Source of the DNA: an uncultured Pelagibacteraceae bacterium
GTDB taxonomy: Bacteria > Pseudomonadota > Alphaproteobacteria > Pelagibacterales > Pelagibacteraceae
Direction: 5' to 3'
Length of the DNA stretch: 64,000 nucleotides
Assembly (NCBI GenBank): GCA_902611405.1
Contig: CACLZL010000003.1
Coordinates: 53,689 to 117,688 of the forward strand
Part shown: in pieces, positions 14,903 to 23,849 of the stretch
Position numbering within the stretch: the stretch's first letter is position 1
How the letters are laid out: every line of letters begins with the position of its first letter
Position numbers and translations under genes: made by a program
Notes under the pieces: model-generated
Seen by the model: the letters and a program-made list of their open reading frames with translations, nothing else
Databases searched by the model: none
Told to the model about the DNA's origin: nothing

Positions 14903-15968
14903 TTTTTTCTAACAATCGTAAAAATATAGGAACTGTGAAAAGTATGAAAAGTAATCTTATTATATGGTGAAAAGCAACAAAGTCTGGGTCTAAATCAAAA
15001 GCAATTGCTATAACTGCCACCTCATAAATCCCTCCAGGACTAAATGATAATATTAAAGTTAAAATATTTGTCTCTACAAAAAATGTTGCAACATAAGCTG
15101 CAACTAAACCAAATATTACCAAAATAGTAGTAGCTACAATACTATGAAGAGAATTATTAGCTATTTCTTTAACAGTCTTTTCAGCGAACCTACAGCCAAC
15201 TGAAGAACCAAGAATTAGCAGACAAAAATTTACCGTTTCATCTGGTAATTTATATGAGGCTATATCTGTAATTTGTAACAAGCCACTTGCAAACAATGTT
15301 CCAGATAGTAAAGCTGCAGGAATTCTAATTTTATCAAAAACAAAAATAAAAAAAATAGATGCAATAATAAGTAAAATTAAATTTAAATGATTTTGGGCTA
15401 AATAATTTAAGTCATCATTTAACAAAATATTGTTATCAGTATTATTAACTATAATAAATGGAATGACAGTTATTATGATGATTAATCTAATTAAGTGAGA
15501 GGTTGCAACTTGGGATAAATCTGTTTTTTCATTCTCAGCTAAAATCATTAAAGGACCCAGGGCACCAGGGGCTGCTGAAAAAATGGAGGCTTTTTCACCA
15601 TAACTTGCAAATTTTTTGAGGTATTTAGCGACAACTAAAATACAAATTATTATATAGATTAACATAATTAGCGAAGTCCAAATCCAATCAAGCATTTGAT
15701 TAAATAGATTTTGATCTATGTAATTACCAATATGCAAACCTAAAATTATCAAGATAAAACTTAATACAATTTTAGGCATAATAATTTTAAGACCTGATAA
15801 AGCTGCAATAGATGTAATAATCATTGGTCCTAAAAACCAAGCTAGAGGAATATTAAAATATTCAGCAATGATTGCGCTAGGAAAAGAAATTATTAAAACA
15901 GAAATAAATTTAATTGAAAATACTTGTTTTGTATTTTCAAGATAAGATTTGATTTGATGTTTAATCAT
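14892..15968 (-). CDS. AbrB family membrane protein (putative transporter)
   Basis: The 358-residue protein is highly hydrophobic, with about ten predicted membrane segments in two similar halves. Family marks are the G-P-M-I-I-T-S-I-A-A-L-S-G segment near the N-terminus, the S-A-A-P-G-A-L-G-P-L-M block, and S-F-S-P-G-G-I-Y-E-V-A-V-I-A near residue 310. This is the AbrB duplicated-domain family (AmoA-like regulator-named membrane proteins), not the DNA-binding AbrB. Some members are linked to carboxylate handling, and the TctCBA operon begins 220 nt upstream in the divergent direction. The substrate is unknown. It overlaps the GT9 gene by 11 nt, convergent. Confidence 0.8.
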   Translation of the reverse strand: MIKHQIKSYLENTKQVFSIKFISVLIISFPSAIIAEYFNIPLAWFLGPMIITSIAALSGLKIIMPKIVLSFILIILGLHIGNYIDQNLFNQMLDWIWTSLIMLIYIIICILVVAKYLKKFASYGEKASIFSAAPGALGPLMILAENEKTDLSQVATSHLIRLIIIITVIPFIIVNNTDNNILLNDDLNYLAQNHLNLILLIIASIFFIFVFDKIRIPAALLSGTLFASGLLQITDIASYKLPDETVNFCLLILGSSVGCRFAEKTVKEIANNSLHSIVATTILVIFGLVAAYVATFFVETNILTLILSFSPGGIYEVAVIAIAFDLDPDFVAFHHIIRLLFILFTVPIFLRLLEKIKK

Positions 15969-16179
15969 TCATTAAGCTTCTATCATCAACTTTTTAAAAG
16001 ATAAGAAAAAAGAAATTAGAAACTAGAGAATTAAGAGAAACCTAAATCTATATAAAAAATAAAATGTCATATTTAATTGATATTTTTTTTGTTTAATCAG
16101 TTTCAATTAAAAGTTGTGTTACTTAATTACAGGTTGAATAAACATTAAGACTATAATTAACTAGCGTTTTTAAATTAGT

Positions 16180-16184
16180 GAGGG
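16180..16184 (+). promoter_or_regulatory. Shine-Dalgarno of tctC
   Basis: GAGGG lies 7 bases before the ATG at 16192 and supports that start. The 223-bp gap upstream (15969-16191) is AT-rich and must hold the divergent abrB-like and tctC promoters. TATAAT at 16152-16157 is a possible -10 for tctC but has no convincing -35. Confidence 0.55.
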
Positions 16185-16191
16185 ATAAATA

Positions 16192-17172
16192 ATGAAAAAC
16201 TTAAAAAAAATAGTTTCAGTATTATTCTCAGCAATCCTATTATTCTCAGCAACAACTACAAGCTCAGTAGCAATTGACAAATTGCACTTTGTAATTGGTG
16301 GTGGTGCTGGTGGTGGTTGGGATGGAACCGCTAGAGGTACTGGAGAAGCTTTAACAAAAGCTGGTATGTTAAGTAGTGCATCATTTGAAAATATGTCAGG
16401 TGGTGGTGGTGGTAAAGCTTTAGCTTACATGATCAATACTAAACCTGCTAATACAGTTTTAGTTCAATCAACACCATTAGTTTTAAGATCAATTACTAGA
16501 CACAAAGGTTATGTAAAAGGTAGCGGAACTTTATCTTATAAAGATGTTGTGCCAATCGCCGGTGTAATTGGTGACTACGGCGCTATTGCAGTTGCAAAAA
16601 GTTCATCTTTTAAAAATTTTAAAGATGTAGTTGATGCTTACAAAAAAGATCCAAATTCAGTTAAAATGGCTGGTGGATCAGTGAGAGGAAGTATGGACCA
16701 TTTAATTGGTGCTTTAGCTTTCCAAGCAGCAGGTGCAGATCCGAATGCTGTTCAATACATTCCTTATGATGCTGGTGGAAAAGCTTTAGCTGGACTTTTA
16801 TCTGGAGAAACTCAAATCATATCAACTGGTTTAGGTGAATTGATGGGTGCAAGAGACCAAGTAAGAATTATTGGTATCACAGCGCCTTCAAGAGTTTCTG
16901 ATGCACCAGATGCACCAACTCTTAAAGAACAAGGATATGATGTACAATTTGTTAACTGGAGAGGTTTCTTTGGCCCTCCAGGTATGAGCAATGCTGATAG
17001 ATCAGCTATTGCAAAAATGCTTGGCGATGTACAAAAAACTCCTGAATGGGAAACTGTCAGAGCAAGAAATGCTTGGGTTAATATTTATAATCCAGAAGGC
17101 AAGTTTGTTTCTTTCTTAGAAAAACAAACTCAAGAAATGACAGCTCTTATGAAAAAATTAGGAGTTATTTAA
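16192..17172 (+). CDS. tctC: tripartite tricarboxylate transporter substrate-binding protein
   Basis: This 326-residue periplasmic protein has a signal peptide (about 1-27, ending S-S-V-A). The mature part follows the TctC/Bug family: H-F-V-I-G-G-G-A-G-G-G-W-D, G-G-G-G-G-K-A-L, and V-Q-Y-I-P-Y-D-A-G-G-K-A-L-A-G-L-L-S-G near 190-205. It captures a carboxylate such as a tricarboxylate for the TctA/TctB membrane pair. The gene has a Shine-Dalgarno sequence. The stretch of repeated Gly codons is normal for the family. A terminator-like hairpin follows 22 nt after its stop and overlaps the next start. Confidence 0.92.
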   Translation: MKNLKKIVSVLFSAILLFSATTTSSVAIDKLHFVIGGGAGGGWDGTARGTGEALTKAGMLSSASFENMSGGGGGKALAYMINTKPANTVLVQSTPLVLRSITRHKGYVKGSGTLSYKDVVPIAGVIGDYGAIAVAKSSSFKNFKDVVDAYKKDPNSVKMAGGSVRGSMDHLIGALAFQAAGADPNAVQYIPYDAGGKALAGLLSGETQIISTGLGELMGARDQVRIIGITAPSRVSDAPDAPTLKEQGYDVQFVNWRGFFGPPGMSNADRSAIAKMLGDVQKTPEWETVRARNAWVNIYNPEGKFVSFLEKQTQEMTALMKKLGVI

Positions 17173-17193
17173 TCCTTAGGATTATTTGAAATT

Positions 17194-17241
17194 AGAGCAG
17201 TGAATATAAATACTACAAAAATTATATCACTGCTCTTTTTT
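17194..17241 (+). promoter_or_regulatory. terminator-like hairpin spanning the tctB start codon (attenuator candidate)
   Basis: A 10-bp perfect stem pairs AGAGCAGTGA (17194-17203) with TCACTGCTCT (17227-17236). After one bulged A, five further inner pairs (TATAA with TTATA) can form. Six T follow at 17236-17241, then an A and six more T. The GTG start of tctB at 17200 lies inside the left arm. The structure could both end most transcription after tctC and hide the tctB start, giving more TctC than TctAB. Confidence 0.7.
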
Positions 17242-17670
17242 ATTTTTTCAGTATTTTATTTATATACTGCTTACCAAATTCAAGTATTCGCATTTGATGA
17301 AAATGCACCATTTAATGCACGAACATTTCCAATTTATTTAGGTTATGCAGGATTATTTTTTTCTGGATTAAAACTTATTTTACCAGATCCAAATACAATT
17401 AAAGTTGATCATAAAAATTTAGAATATAAGAAAACAGGAATACTTATACTTATTGCTATTATTTATGGAGCTACAATTTTAAAAGTTGGATATTTTTTAA
17501 CTACATCTTTATTTTTATTTGCGTCATATTACTTTTTAGGAGAACGAAGATGGATTTTAATGTTTTTATTATCCTTTCCATTTGTTGCAGCCTTTATGTA
17601 TCTCCTACACGGTATTCTTGATATATATTTGAGGGATCCATTCTTACAATCAATAGGAGTTATGGGATGA
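17200..17670 (+). CDS. tctB: tripartite tricarboxylate transporter small membrane subunit
   Basis: The 156-residue protein has four predicted membrane segments (about 7-25, 44-60, 78-100, 108-135) and the TctB-like A-R-T-F-P-I-Y-L-G-Y-A-G block near 39-50. It forms the inner-membrane complex with TctA and works with TctC. The start is GTG at 17200. There is no alternative in-frame ATG, GTG or TTG just upstream, and the first membrane segment begins at residue 7. The start codon lies inside a stable hairpin. Its stop overlaps the tctA start by 4 nt. Confidence 0.87.
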   Translation: MNINTTKIISLLFFIFSVFYLYTAYQIQVFAFDENAPFNARTFPIYLGYAGLFFSGLKLILPDPNTIKVDHKNLEYKKTGILILIAIIYGATILKVGYFLTTSLFLFASYYFLGERRWILMFLLSFPFVAAFMYLLHGILDIYLRDPFLQSIGVMG

Positions 17671-19166
17671 TTGAAGGAATATTAATTGGATTAACAACTG
17701 CACTTACTTTTCAGAACATATTAATGGTTATGGTTGGTTGTTTTTTTGGGACAATAATTGGAATGCTCCCTGGTCTCGGGCCAATGACAGCTATCGCATT
17801 GATGATACCAATTACCTATGGTTTCGATCCTGCAACAGGATTAATTTTGATGGCTGGTGTTTATTATGGAGCAGTATTTGGTGGTTCTACTTCTTCTATA
17901 TTATTAAATGCACCCGGTGTTCCTGGAACAGTTGCAACTTCATTTGATGGTTATCCTATGGCACAACAAGGTAAGGCGGGTAAGGCTTTAGCGATTGCAG
18001 CATGGAGTTCGTTTGCAGGTGGAACATTATCTGCAATTTATTTATTATTTATGGCTCCAAGTTTATCAAAAGTAAGTTTATCTTTTAGATCACCAGATTA
18101 CTTTGCTTTAATGATTTTAGGTTTAACAGCGATTGCTGCTTTTTCTTCTAAAGGACAATTTTTAAAAGCAATGATGATGGTAGTACTTGGATTGATGTTA
18201 GCATCTGTTGGCCAAGATAGTTTGTCTGATATTACAAGATTTACATTTAATAATATGAACTTAACTGATGGTATTAGTTTTGTACTTGTTGTGATGGCAA
18301 CATTTGCAATGAGTGAAGCGTTAACAATTATTTTAAAAAGAAATGATCCAACTAGTGCTGCTAAACAAGTTTCATTAACTGAATTAGGCTCGATTAGAAT
18401 TAATAAAGAAGAACGAACTAAAATGTATAAAACAATTCCAAGATCATCAGTAATTGGTTTTTTAATTGGTGTTTTACCTGGAGCTGGTGCAACAATTGCC
18501 TCCTTTTTGGCTTATGGAATGGAACGAAACGTTGTCAGTGATGAAGAAAAAGAAAAATTTGGTAAAGGGAGTGTAAATGGTCTATCTGCGCCAGAAACTG
18601 CAAATAATGCGGCTTGCTCAGGTTCTTTTGTGCCAATGCTTACTTTAGGAATTCCTGGAAGCGGAACAACCGCGGTAATGCTAGGTGCTCTTTTAGGTTT
18701 TGGGGTTCAGCCTGGTCCTAGGCTTTACATGACAAATCCAGAGATTTTTTGGTCAATAATTATGTCTATGTATATTGGAATGGTAATTCTTCTTATATTA
18801 AATTTACCACTCATTCCTTATATAGCTAGAATTCTTGCTGTTCCTAAAAATTATTTAATTCCTTTAATTTTATTTTTCTCTGTTACTGGGATTTACGTAA
18901 TGTCATTTAATAATTTTGATATTTATTTAATGATTGGTATTGCTGTAGTAGCAACTTTTTTAAGATTATATGATTTTCCTATGCCACCTTTGATATTAGC
19001 TTTTGTACTTGGTGGATTGATGGAAGAAAACTTGAGACGATCTTTATTATTAAGTAATGGTTCTTGGGAATTTTTGTGGGATAGAACTTTAACTGCATGC
19101 ATCCTAGCAACTACAATGTTAATTGTAGTTTGGCATATCTACAAAACTTTTAAGAAGAAAAATTAA
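17667..19166 (+). CDS. tctA: tripartite tricarboxylate transporter large membrane subunit
   Basis: The 499-residue inner-membrane protein has about eleven hydrophobic segments. The TctA signatures are G-T-I-I-G-M-L-P-G-L-G-P (about 28-39), Y-Y-G-A-V-F-G-G-S-T-S-S-I-L-L-N-A-P-G near 66-84, and the repeat copy G-V-L-P-G-A-G-A-T-I-A-S plus L-G-I-P-G-S-G-T-T-A-V-M-L-G. It is the transport channel driven by an ion gradient. It starts by a 4-nt ATGA overlap with tctB, so the two are translationally coupled. The 3' end overlaps the convergent EamA gene by 4 nt. Confidence 0.93.
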   Translation: MIEGILIGLTTALTFQNILMVMVGCFFGTIIGMLPGLGPMTAIALMIPITYGFDPATGLILMAGVYYGAVFGGSTSSILLNAPGVPGTVATSFDGYPMAQQGKAGKALAIAAWSSFAGGTLSAIYLLFMAPSLSKVSLSFRSPDYFALMILGLTAIAAFSSKGQFLKAMMMVVLGLMLASVGQDSLSDITRFTFNNMNLTDGISFVLVVMATFAMSEALTIILKRNDPTSAAKQVSLTELGSIRINKEERTKMYKTIPRSSVIGFLIGVLPGAGATIASFLAYGMERNVVSDEEKEKFGKGSVNGLSAPETANNAACSGSFVPMLTLGIPGSGTTAVMLGALLGFGVQPGPRLYMTNPEIFWSIIMSMYIGMVILLILNLPLIPYIARILAVPKNYLIPLILFFSVTGIYVMSFNNFDIYLMIGIAVVATFLRLYDFPMPPLILAFVLGGLMEENLRRSLLLSNGSWEFLWDRTLTACILATTMLIVVWHIYKTFKKKN

Positions 19167-20053
19167 GATTTAATATCTATTCGTTTTCTTATAATTTCTT
19201 TATCAAGCTTCATTTCACGATATGACATGATTAAAACACCTAAAAATATAACACTAGCACCAATCCAAGTGAAGAGGTCAGGTGTTTCGCTAAATACATA
19301 ATAGCCAATTAAAGAAGCGAAGACTAAACTTAGAAATGAGTATGGTTGTGTCATACTAACATCTACTAATTTGTATGCGTGATTAATGCAAAGATGCAAC
19401 AATGTACCAAATAAACCTGCAAAAAATAAATAAATCAAAGTTTGAAAACTAGGTGTTTGCCAATAAAACAACGCAATAATGAAACTAAAAATTGTCATAT
19501 ACGTGTATCCATAAGATAAAATCGTAATCGAACTATCGTCTTTTGCGATAGTTTTTGTAATTATAATCACTATTGACCACATAAAAGATGATGCCAGTGC
19601 CATATAAACTCCAAGAGAAATTTCAATTATTCCTGGTCTTAAAATTATTAACATTCCTATAAATCCTAAAACTAGTGCAAAACTCCTGTATATGTAAATT
19701 TTTTCTCCTAGAAATAAAACTGCCAATATTGTTACTATGAAAGGAACCACAAAAGATATTGCTGTAGCTTTTTCAATTGGCATCATTACTAAAGCTGAAA
19801 AATATAACAGCATTGAAGGTAAATTTAAAACCGCTCTTAAAAAATGTTTTTTATGATGATTGGTTTTAAAAACTGTAAATTTAGATTTTAACATATACGG
19901 AAAAATAATCAGTAAACCAAATAAAAATCTAAAAAATCCAGCAACATAAACATTAACTTCCTCTTGTGCTAATTTTAAAAAGGTTAACATTAATGTTCCA
20001 CAAAAAACTGAGATGATAATTAAAAAAATTGCTAATTTATTGTTTGAAATCAA
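19163..20053 (-). CDS. EamA-type (DMT) drug/metabolite transporter
   Basis: The 296-residue protein has ten predicted membrane segments in two EamA repeats. The first repeat ends with V-P-F-I-V-T-I-L-A-V-L-F-L-G-E-K and the second with Y-Y-V-F-S-E-T-P-D-L-F-T-W-I-G-A, the usual positions of the family Glu. It probably exports or exchanges small metabolites across the inner membrane. The substrate is unknown. The start overlaps the stop of the upstream glycosyltransferase gene by 4 nt, so they share a transcript. Confidence 0.87.
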   Translation of the reverse strand: MISNNKLAIFLIIISVFCGTLMLTFLKLAQEEVNVYVAGFFRFLFGLLIIFPYMLKSKFTVFKTNHHKKHFLRAVLNLPSMLLYFSALVMMPIEKATAISFVVPFIVTILAVLFLGEKIYIYRSFALVLGFIGMLIILRPGIIEISLGVYMALASSFMWSIVIIITKTIAKDDSSITILSYGYTYMTIFSFIIALFYWQTPSFQTLIYLFFAGLFGTLLHLCINHAYKLVDVSMTQPYSFLSLVFASLIGYYVFSETPDLFTWIGASVIFLGVLIMSYREMKLDKEIIRKRIDIKS

Positions 20054-21132
20054 TTGAGTATCTTTTTGTATTCTTCAATTATTTTTGACCATTGAAATTT
20101 ATTCACAAATTCTTTTGCATTTTTTCCAAGCTCTAAATATTTTTTATTTTCCAACATTGAATTAATTGAAGAATAAATATCATCGAGGCTATTTCCATCA
20201 CATATTAAACCAGTCTTTTCATGATTAATTGCATCTGCAGCACCGCCATCTTTACCACCAATCGATGGAACACCATACTGTGCAGCTTCTACATAAGCTA
20301 TACCAAAACCTTCAACTGATTTTTTATAGATTATAGATGGCATTACAAAGATATCTGATTTTGAAATTAAAGCATTTTTTAAATCATTACTAATATCTTT
20401 AAAAAACATAACTTCTGCTTCAAGATCTAGTTCTTTCACCAGTTTCTTAATATTTTCTTCTTCCTCTCCATATCCAACACAAATATAAACAATATCAGGA
20501 TAAATTTGTTTTAAATTCCTTAAAGCCATTACTATTTTTTCATGATTTTTACGTTTATCAAATCTTGAAACTGTAATTAGTCTTGGATTTTTAACTTTAA
20601 GTATACTTTCAACTTTATCTAAAGTTTTTTTATTTAATTCTTCAGCATGATCCACGCCTGGATTTATTACAATTACTTTATTTGCATTAACACCAAGTTC
20701 TATTGCTAGATTTTTTGTAAAATTAGAATTTGCTATAACTTTTTCAACATTATTTAAAACACTAACTACTCTTTTATTTTGACTAGAACCTTTAGGATGG
20801 TTGATTTCTTTACTATGAATTAAACAGTATTTTTTCTTAGAAGTTTTAATAAGTTCTAAACTTTTCCAATGATCAGCAATAATTCCACTTATTTTATTTT
20901 CTTTAATATATTCATTAATTAATTGTGCTTTTCTATATTTTCTAAGCAATTTAATTCCTCCAACTCTTTCGATAGAAAAAGAGGCTTGCTCATCGAATTC
21001 TTTATGACCTTCTATATGATCTGCAAAAACTTTTATCATAAAGTTTTTAGACAGTTCTCTTGAAAGTCCCCACATTAGATTTTGCATACCACCAAGCTCA
21101 GGTGGAAATGATCTAGTTACAATTAGATACAT
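20050..21132 (-). CDS. glycosyltransferase family 4
   Basis: The 360-residue protein has a GT-B fold. The N-terminal P-P-E-L-G-G-M-Q-N-L glycine-rich acceptor loop is near 10-20, and the family 4 donor-site motif is E-G-F-G-I-A-Y-V-E-A-A-Q-Y-G-V-P-S-I near 269-286, with the E-x7-E pair. A basic S-R-F-D-K-R-K-N segment near 190 binds the nucleotide-sugar phosphates. It likely adds a hexose to a lipid or cell-surface glycan. No sugar can be named. It overlaps the thioredoxin-like gene upstream by one base and the EamA gene downstream by 4 nt. Confidence 0.88.
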   Translation of the reverse strand: MYLIVTRSFPPELGGMQNLMWGLSRELSKNFMIKVFADHIEGHKEFDEQASFSIERVGGIKLLRKYRKAQLINEYIKENKISGIIADHWKSLELIKTSKKKYCLIHSKEINHPKGSSQNKRVVSVLNNVEKVIANSNFTKNLAIELGVNANKVIVINPGVDHAEELNKKTLDKVESILKVKNPRLITVSRFDKRKNHEKIVMALRNLKQIYPDIVYICVGYGEEEENIKKLVKELDLEAEVMFFKDISNDLKNALISKSDIFVMPSIIYKKSVEGFGIAYVEAAQYGVPSIGGKDGGAADAINHEKTGLICDGNSLDDIYSSINSMLENKKYLELGKNAKEFVNKFQWSKIIEEYKKILN

Positions 21133-21686
21133 TAATCATACTTCCACTTAATACCACAGCCTGCACTCGGAATTTGATCTTCAGGACCTTTTCCAGTTTC
21201 AGCTATTTGTCTCATAGCTGTTAGCAGATCACTTTCTCCTTCTTTAACTGGAATAAACTTTTTAAGTTCTCTTAATCGTCCCCTGTATTGAAGTTCTAAA
21301 TTTTTATTATAGCCAAAGAAATCCGGAGTACATACAGCCTCATATGCTTTAGCAATTTCTTGAGTTTCATCATGTAAGTAAGGAAAATTGAAATGATTTT
21401 CATTTGAAAATTTGATCATGTTATCAAATGAGTCGTCTGGATAATTAACAAAGTCATTTGAGCAGATAGCAACTGAGTTGATACCAATTTTTTTTAATTC
21501 ACTACAATCTTCAACTAATTCTTTTGTAATAGCTTTTACATATGGACAATGATTACAAATAAACATTATCAAAGTTCCATTTTCACCTTTGATATCATTT
21601 AAAGACAGAATTTTATTATCAGTAGATTTTAGTTCAAATGAAATAGCTTTTTGACCAAAATCACATATTGGAGTTTGTATAGGCAT
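21132..21686 (-). CDS. thioredoxin-like / AhpC-TSA family protein
   Basis: The 184-residue protein has a thioredoxin fold: S-L-N-D-I-K-G-E-N-G-T-L-I-M-F-I-C-N-H-C-P-Y split around the redox site C-N-H-C (about 44-47) followed by P-Y-V-K-A-I. The C-N-H-C-P-Y-V form is typical of a bacterial family annotated as thioredoxin-like or peroxiredoxin. There is no signal peptide, so it should act in the cytoplasm. The reaction is unknown, with thiol-disulfide exchange or peroxide reduction likely. It is divergent from the carbonic anhydrase-like gene with only 19 nt between. Confidence 0.83.
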   Translation of the reverse strand: MPIQTPICDFGQKAISFELKSTDNKILSLNDIKGENGTLIMFICNHCPYVKAITKELVEDCSELKKIGINSVAICSNDFVNYPDDSFDNMIKFSNENHFNFPYLHDETQEIAKAYEAVCTPDFFGYNKNLELQYRGRLRELKKFIPVKEGESDLLTAMRQIAETGKGPEDQIPSAGCGIKWKYD

Positions 21687-21705
21687 AATGTAAAATATAT
21701 AGATT

Positions 21706-22218
21706 ATGTTTTATGATTTAAAAGATAAAAAACCAAAAAACTCTGGCGAAAATTGGGTAGCTCCGAATGCTACAATAATAGGGGATGTCACTTTAGAAAA
21801 AAATACAAGTATTTGGTTTAATGCAGTGCTTAGAGGAGATATTGAAAATATTCATATTGGTGAAGGATCTAATGTACAAGATGGAAGCGTATTACACACA
21901 GATCCTGGATGTCCTTTAAAAGTAGGAAAAAATGTTACTGTTGGACATTTAGTTATGCTTCATGGATGTACTATTGGAGATAATAGTTTAATTGGGATTG
22001 GGGCTGTTATCTTAAATAAAGCTAATATTGGAAAGAATTGTATTATTGGAGCTAAAGCTTTAATAACAGAAAATAAAATCATTCCAGATAACTCTTTAGT
22101 TGTTGGTTCACCAGGTAAAGTTATTAGAGAAGTCACAAAAGAAGAAAAAAAAGCAGTCATAGAAAATACAAAACACTATCAAGACAATTGGAAAAAATAC
22201 TCTAAATCAATATTTTAA
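21706..22218 (+). CDS. gamma carbonic anhydrase-like hexapeptide-repeat protein (YrdA type)
   Basis: The 170-residue left-handed beta-helix protein shows N-T-S-I-W-F-N-A-V-L-R-G-D, I-G-E-G-S-N-V-Q-D-G-S-V-L-H-T and V-G-H-L-V-M-L-H-G-C-T-I-G, the standard gamma-CA family layout with three His (H64-, H85- and H90-like) for a metal at the trimer interface. Members in proteobacteria are often inactive or of unknown activity. The final A of its stop codon is the first base of the next start, coupling it to the exported HExxH protein downstream. Confidence 0.87.
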   Translation: MFYDLKDKKPKNSGENWVAPNATIIGDVTLEKNTSIWFNAVLRGDIENIHIGEGSNVQDGSVLHTDPGCPLKVGKNVTVGHLVMLHGCTIGDNSLIGIGAVILNKANIGKNCIIGAKALITENKIIPDNSLVVGSPGKVIREVTKEEKKAVIENTKHYQDNWKKYSKSIF

Positions 22219-23549
22219 TGAGAAAATTTTTATTCTTAATATTATTTTTTTTTTCATTTTTTAATTATTCTCAAGCTGATATTAAAGAACCAGGAAAAAT
22301 AAATAGTCTGAAGTGTGCAGTAGGTGCACTAGATGCTTACTTTGAGCTTCAAGAATATTTAGAAAAAAAACCGAAATATAAAGGTGTAGTATATTTAGCA
22401 TGTGATACCTCGAGTGGAGAATATTCATGGACATGGCAATCATCTAAAAATATTGAAAAAGCTCACACAAAAGCTTTTAAAAATTGTACAAAAAATTCTA
22501 ACGGTCGTGGAACAGGAGAGTGTTTTTTATTTGCAGAAAATAATAAAATAGTTTGGCAATTATCTGAGAGAAGAATGGCAATGTTTAAAAAAACATTAGC
22601 AAAAAAACAAAATAATGAACCTAAAGAAAAAGATGTTAATTTTACTCATGCTGGGGCATGGAATGTAAAATCAAGTGAAAATGATTTTGTAAAATTTAAA
22701 AATCAAAAAAATGAGCTAAAATTTAAAAAAAGAGAAGACGAGATTCCAGGACGTTATTTATTTGATCAGGAGGATGTCACAGATGATTATCAAGTTCACG
22801 CAATATATATTTTAGCCGCCGATTCTAAAGATAAACAATTTGATACAAAAGGAATAATCGAAAAAATTGTTTTTAAGGCCAATAAACATATGAAAAAGAA
22901 AACAAAAGGAAAAGAATTAAGATTAGATTTAACTAAAGATGGTAAACTTGATGTAAGTTTTTTAAGAGTAGATAGAACAAAAAAACAAATAAATGTTGAT
23001 GATGCAGCTACTTATCTAACAGGAATGGCAGTCAAGAATGGTTTTTATCATCCTAAAAAAATTTATACTATTTTTTATCAAGATAAATACAGAGATGAAG
23101 GAGGACAAGTTGGGCAAGCAATGCTAATTGGAGACAAAGGAAATGTGGAAATTGTATCTGGTGTTACATACTTGGGTTACGGCACAAAAGACTCATGGAA
23201 AATTCATCTTCATGAGATATTTCATGCCTTAGGTTTTGTACAGTTATGTGCACCTGGAGCAGTAATAGATGAAAATAGTAGATGGGGGAAAAATGATCAC
23301 TTAAAATATAGTGGAGATATTATGAGTGACATGGGAGGTGACGCAAATAATATTGACAAAAAAAATACTGAATATTATGGTCATTCCAATCCAAATTGTC
23401 CTATGGATTTAAAGAAAAGTGCCTACTTAACTCCAACAGAATTAGACCCTCAATTACTTCCTTATTTAAAAGGTTGTGTCATAACAAAAAGATTAAGTAA
23501 ATATAGTCACGAAAATTCTTTAAATTGTTTAGCTAAATTAGAATTTTAG
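22218..23549 (+). CDS. exported HExxH putative metalloprotease with extra N-terminal domain
   Basis: The 443-residue protein starts with a signal peptide (about 1-20, ending S-Q-A). Residues about 30-120 form an extra Cys-containing domain (K-C-A-V-G-A-L, A-C-D-T-S, G-E-C-F-L-F). Residues about 175-430 are a domain shared with the gene at 23846-24712: P-G-R-Y-L-F-D-Q-E-D-V, D-G-K-L-D-V-S-F, and the zinc motif H-E-I-F-H-A-L-G-F near 333-341. The C-terminal C-P-M-D-L-K-K-S-A-Y-L-T-P-T is also shared. The position of the usual third metzincin His is Gln, so a third ligand must lie elsewhere. Family not recognised. Confidence 0.75.
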   Translation: MRKFLFLILFFFSFFNYSQADIKEPGKINSLKCAVGALDAYFELQEYLEKKPKYKGVVYLACDTSSGEYSWTWQSSKNIEKAHTKAFKNCTKNSNGRGTGECFLFAENNKIVWQLSERRMAMFKKTLAKKQNNEPKEKDVNFTHAGAWNVKSSENDFVKFKNQKNELKFKKREDEIPGRYLFDQEDVTDDYQVHAIYILAADSKDKQFDTKGIIEKIVFKANKHMKKKTKGKELRLDLTKDGKLDVSFLRVDRTKKQINVDDAATYLTGMAVKNGFYHPKKIYTIFYQDKYRDEGGQVGQAMLIGDKGNVEIVSGVTYLGYGTKDSWKIHLHEIFHALGFVQLCAPGAVIDENSRWGKNDHLKYSGDIMSDMGGDANNIDKKNTEYYGHSNPNCPMDLKKSAYLTPTELDPQLLPYLKGCVITKRLSKYSHENSLNCLAKLEF

Positions 23550-23553
23550 GAGG
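23548..23553 (+). promoter_or_regulatory. strong Shine-Dalgarno of the DUF1330 gene
   Basis: A perfect AGGAGG overlaps the TAG stop of the upstream gene and lies 5 bases before the ATG at 23559. It is the strongest ribosome-binding site seen in the window. Confidence 0.75.
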
Positions 23554-23558
23554 AAAAT

Positions 23559-23849
23559 ATGCCAGCAGGTTATGTGATAGCCCAATTAAAAATAACTAAT
23601 CCTGAAAATTATAAAGAGTATGTAGAAAAAGTTACTCCACTTGTAAAAAAATTTGGTGGAGAATTTTTGGTAAGAGCTGGGGAATTTCAAATTTTTGATG
23701 GAGAAACAAAATTTCCAAGAATAATTGTACTTAAGTTTCCTAGTTATGAAAAAGCATTAGAATGGTACAATTCTGAGGAGTACAAACCAATAAAACAAAT
23801 AAGACTAGATAATTCCGAGGGGACAAATATAATTATTAAAGGTGTATGA
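23559..23849 (+). CDS. DUF1330 domain protein
   Basis: The 96-residue cytoplasmic protein is a single ferredoxin-like dimeric alpha/beta-barrel domain. The family marks are G-Y-V-I-A-Q-L-K-I-T near the start, Y-K-E-Y-V-E-K-V-T-P-L, G-G-E-F-L-V-R-A-G, and the closing F-P-S-Y-E-K-A-L-E-W-Y-N-S-E-E-Y-K-P-I. DUF1330 function is unknown. It has a very strong Shine-Dalgarno sequence and lies between two paralogous exported HExxH genes, overlapping the second by 4 nt, so the three form one unit. Confidence 0.9.
   Translation: MPAGYVIAQLKITNPENYKEYVEKVTPLVKKFGGEFLVRAGEFQIFDGETKFPRIIVLKFPSYEKALEWYNSEEYKPIKQIRLDNSEGTNIIIKGV

Noticed and set aside
15969..16191. Riboswitch upstream of tctC
   Set aside because: The gap is long for this genome but shows no convincing conserved stem set by eye.
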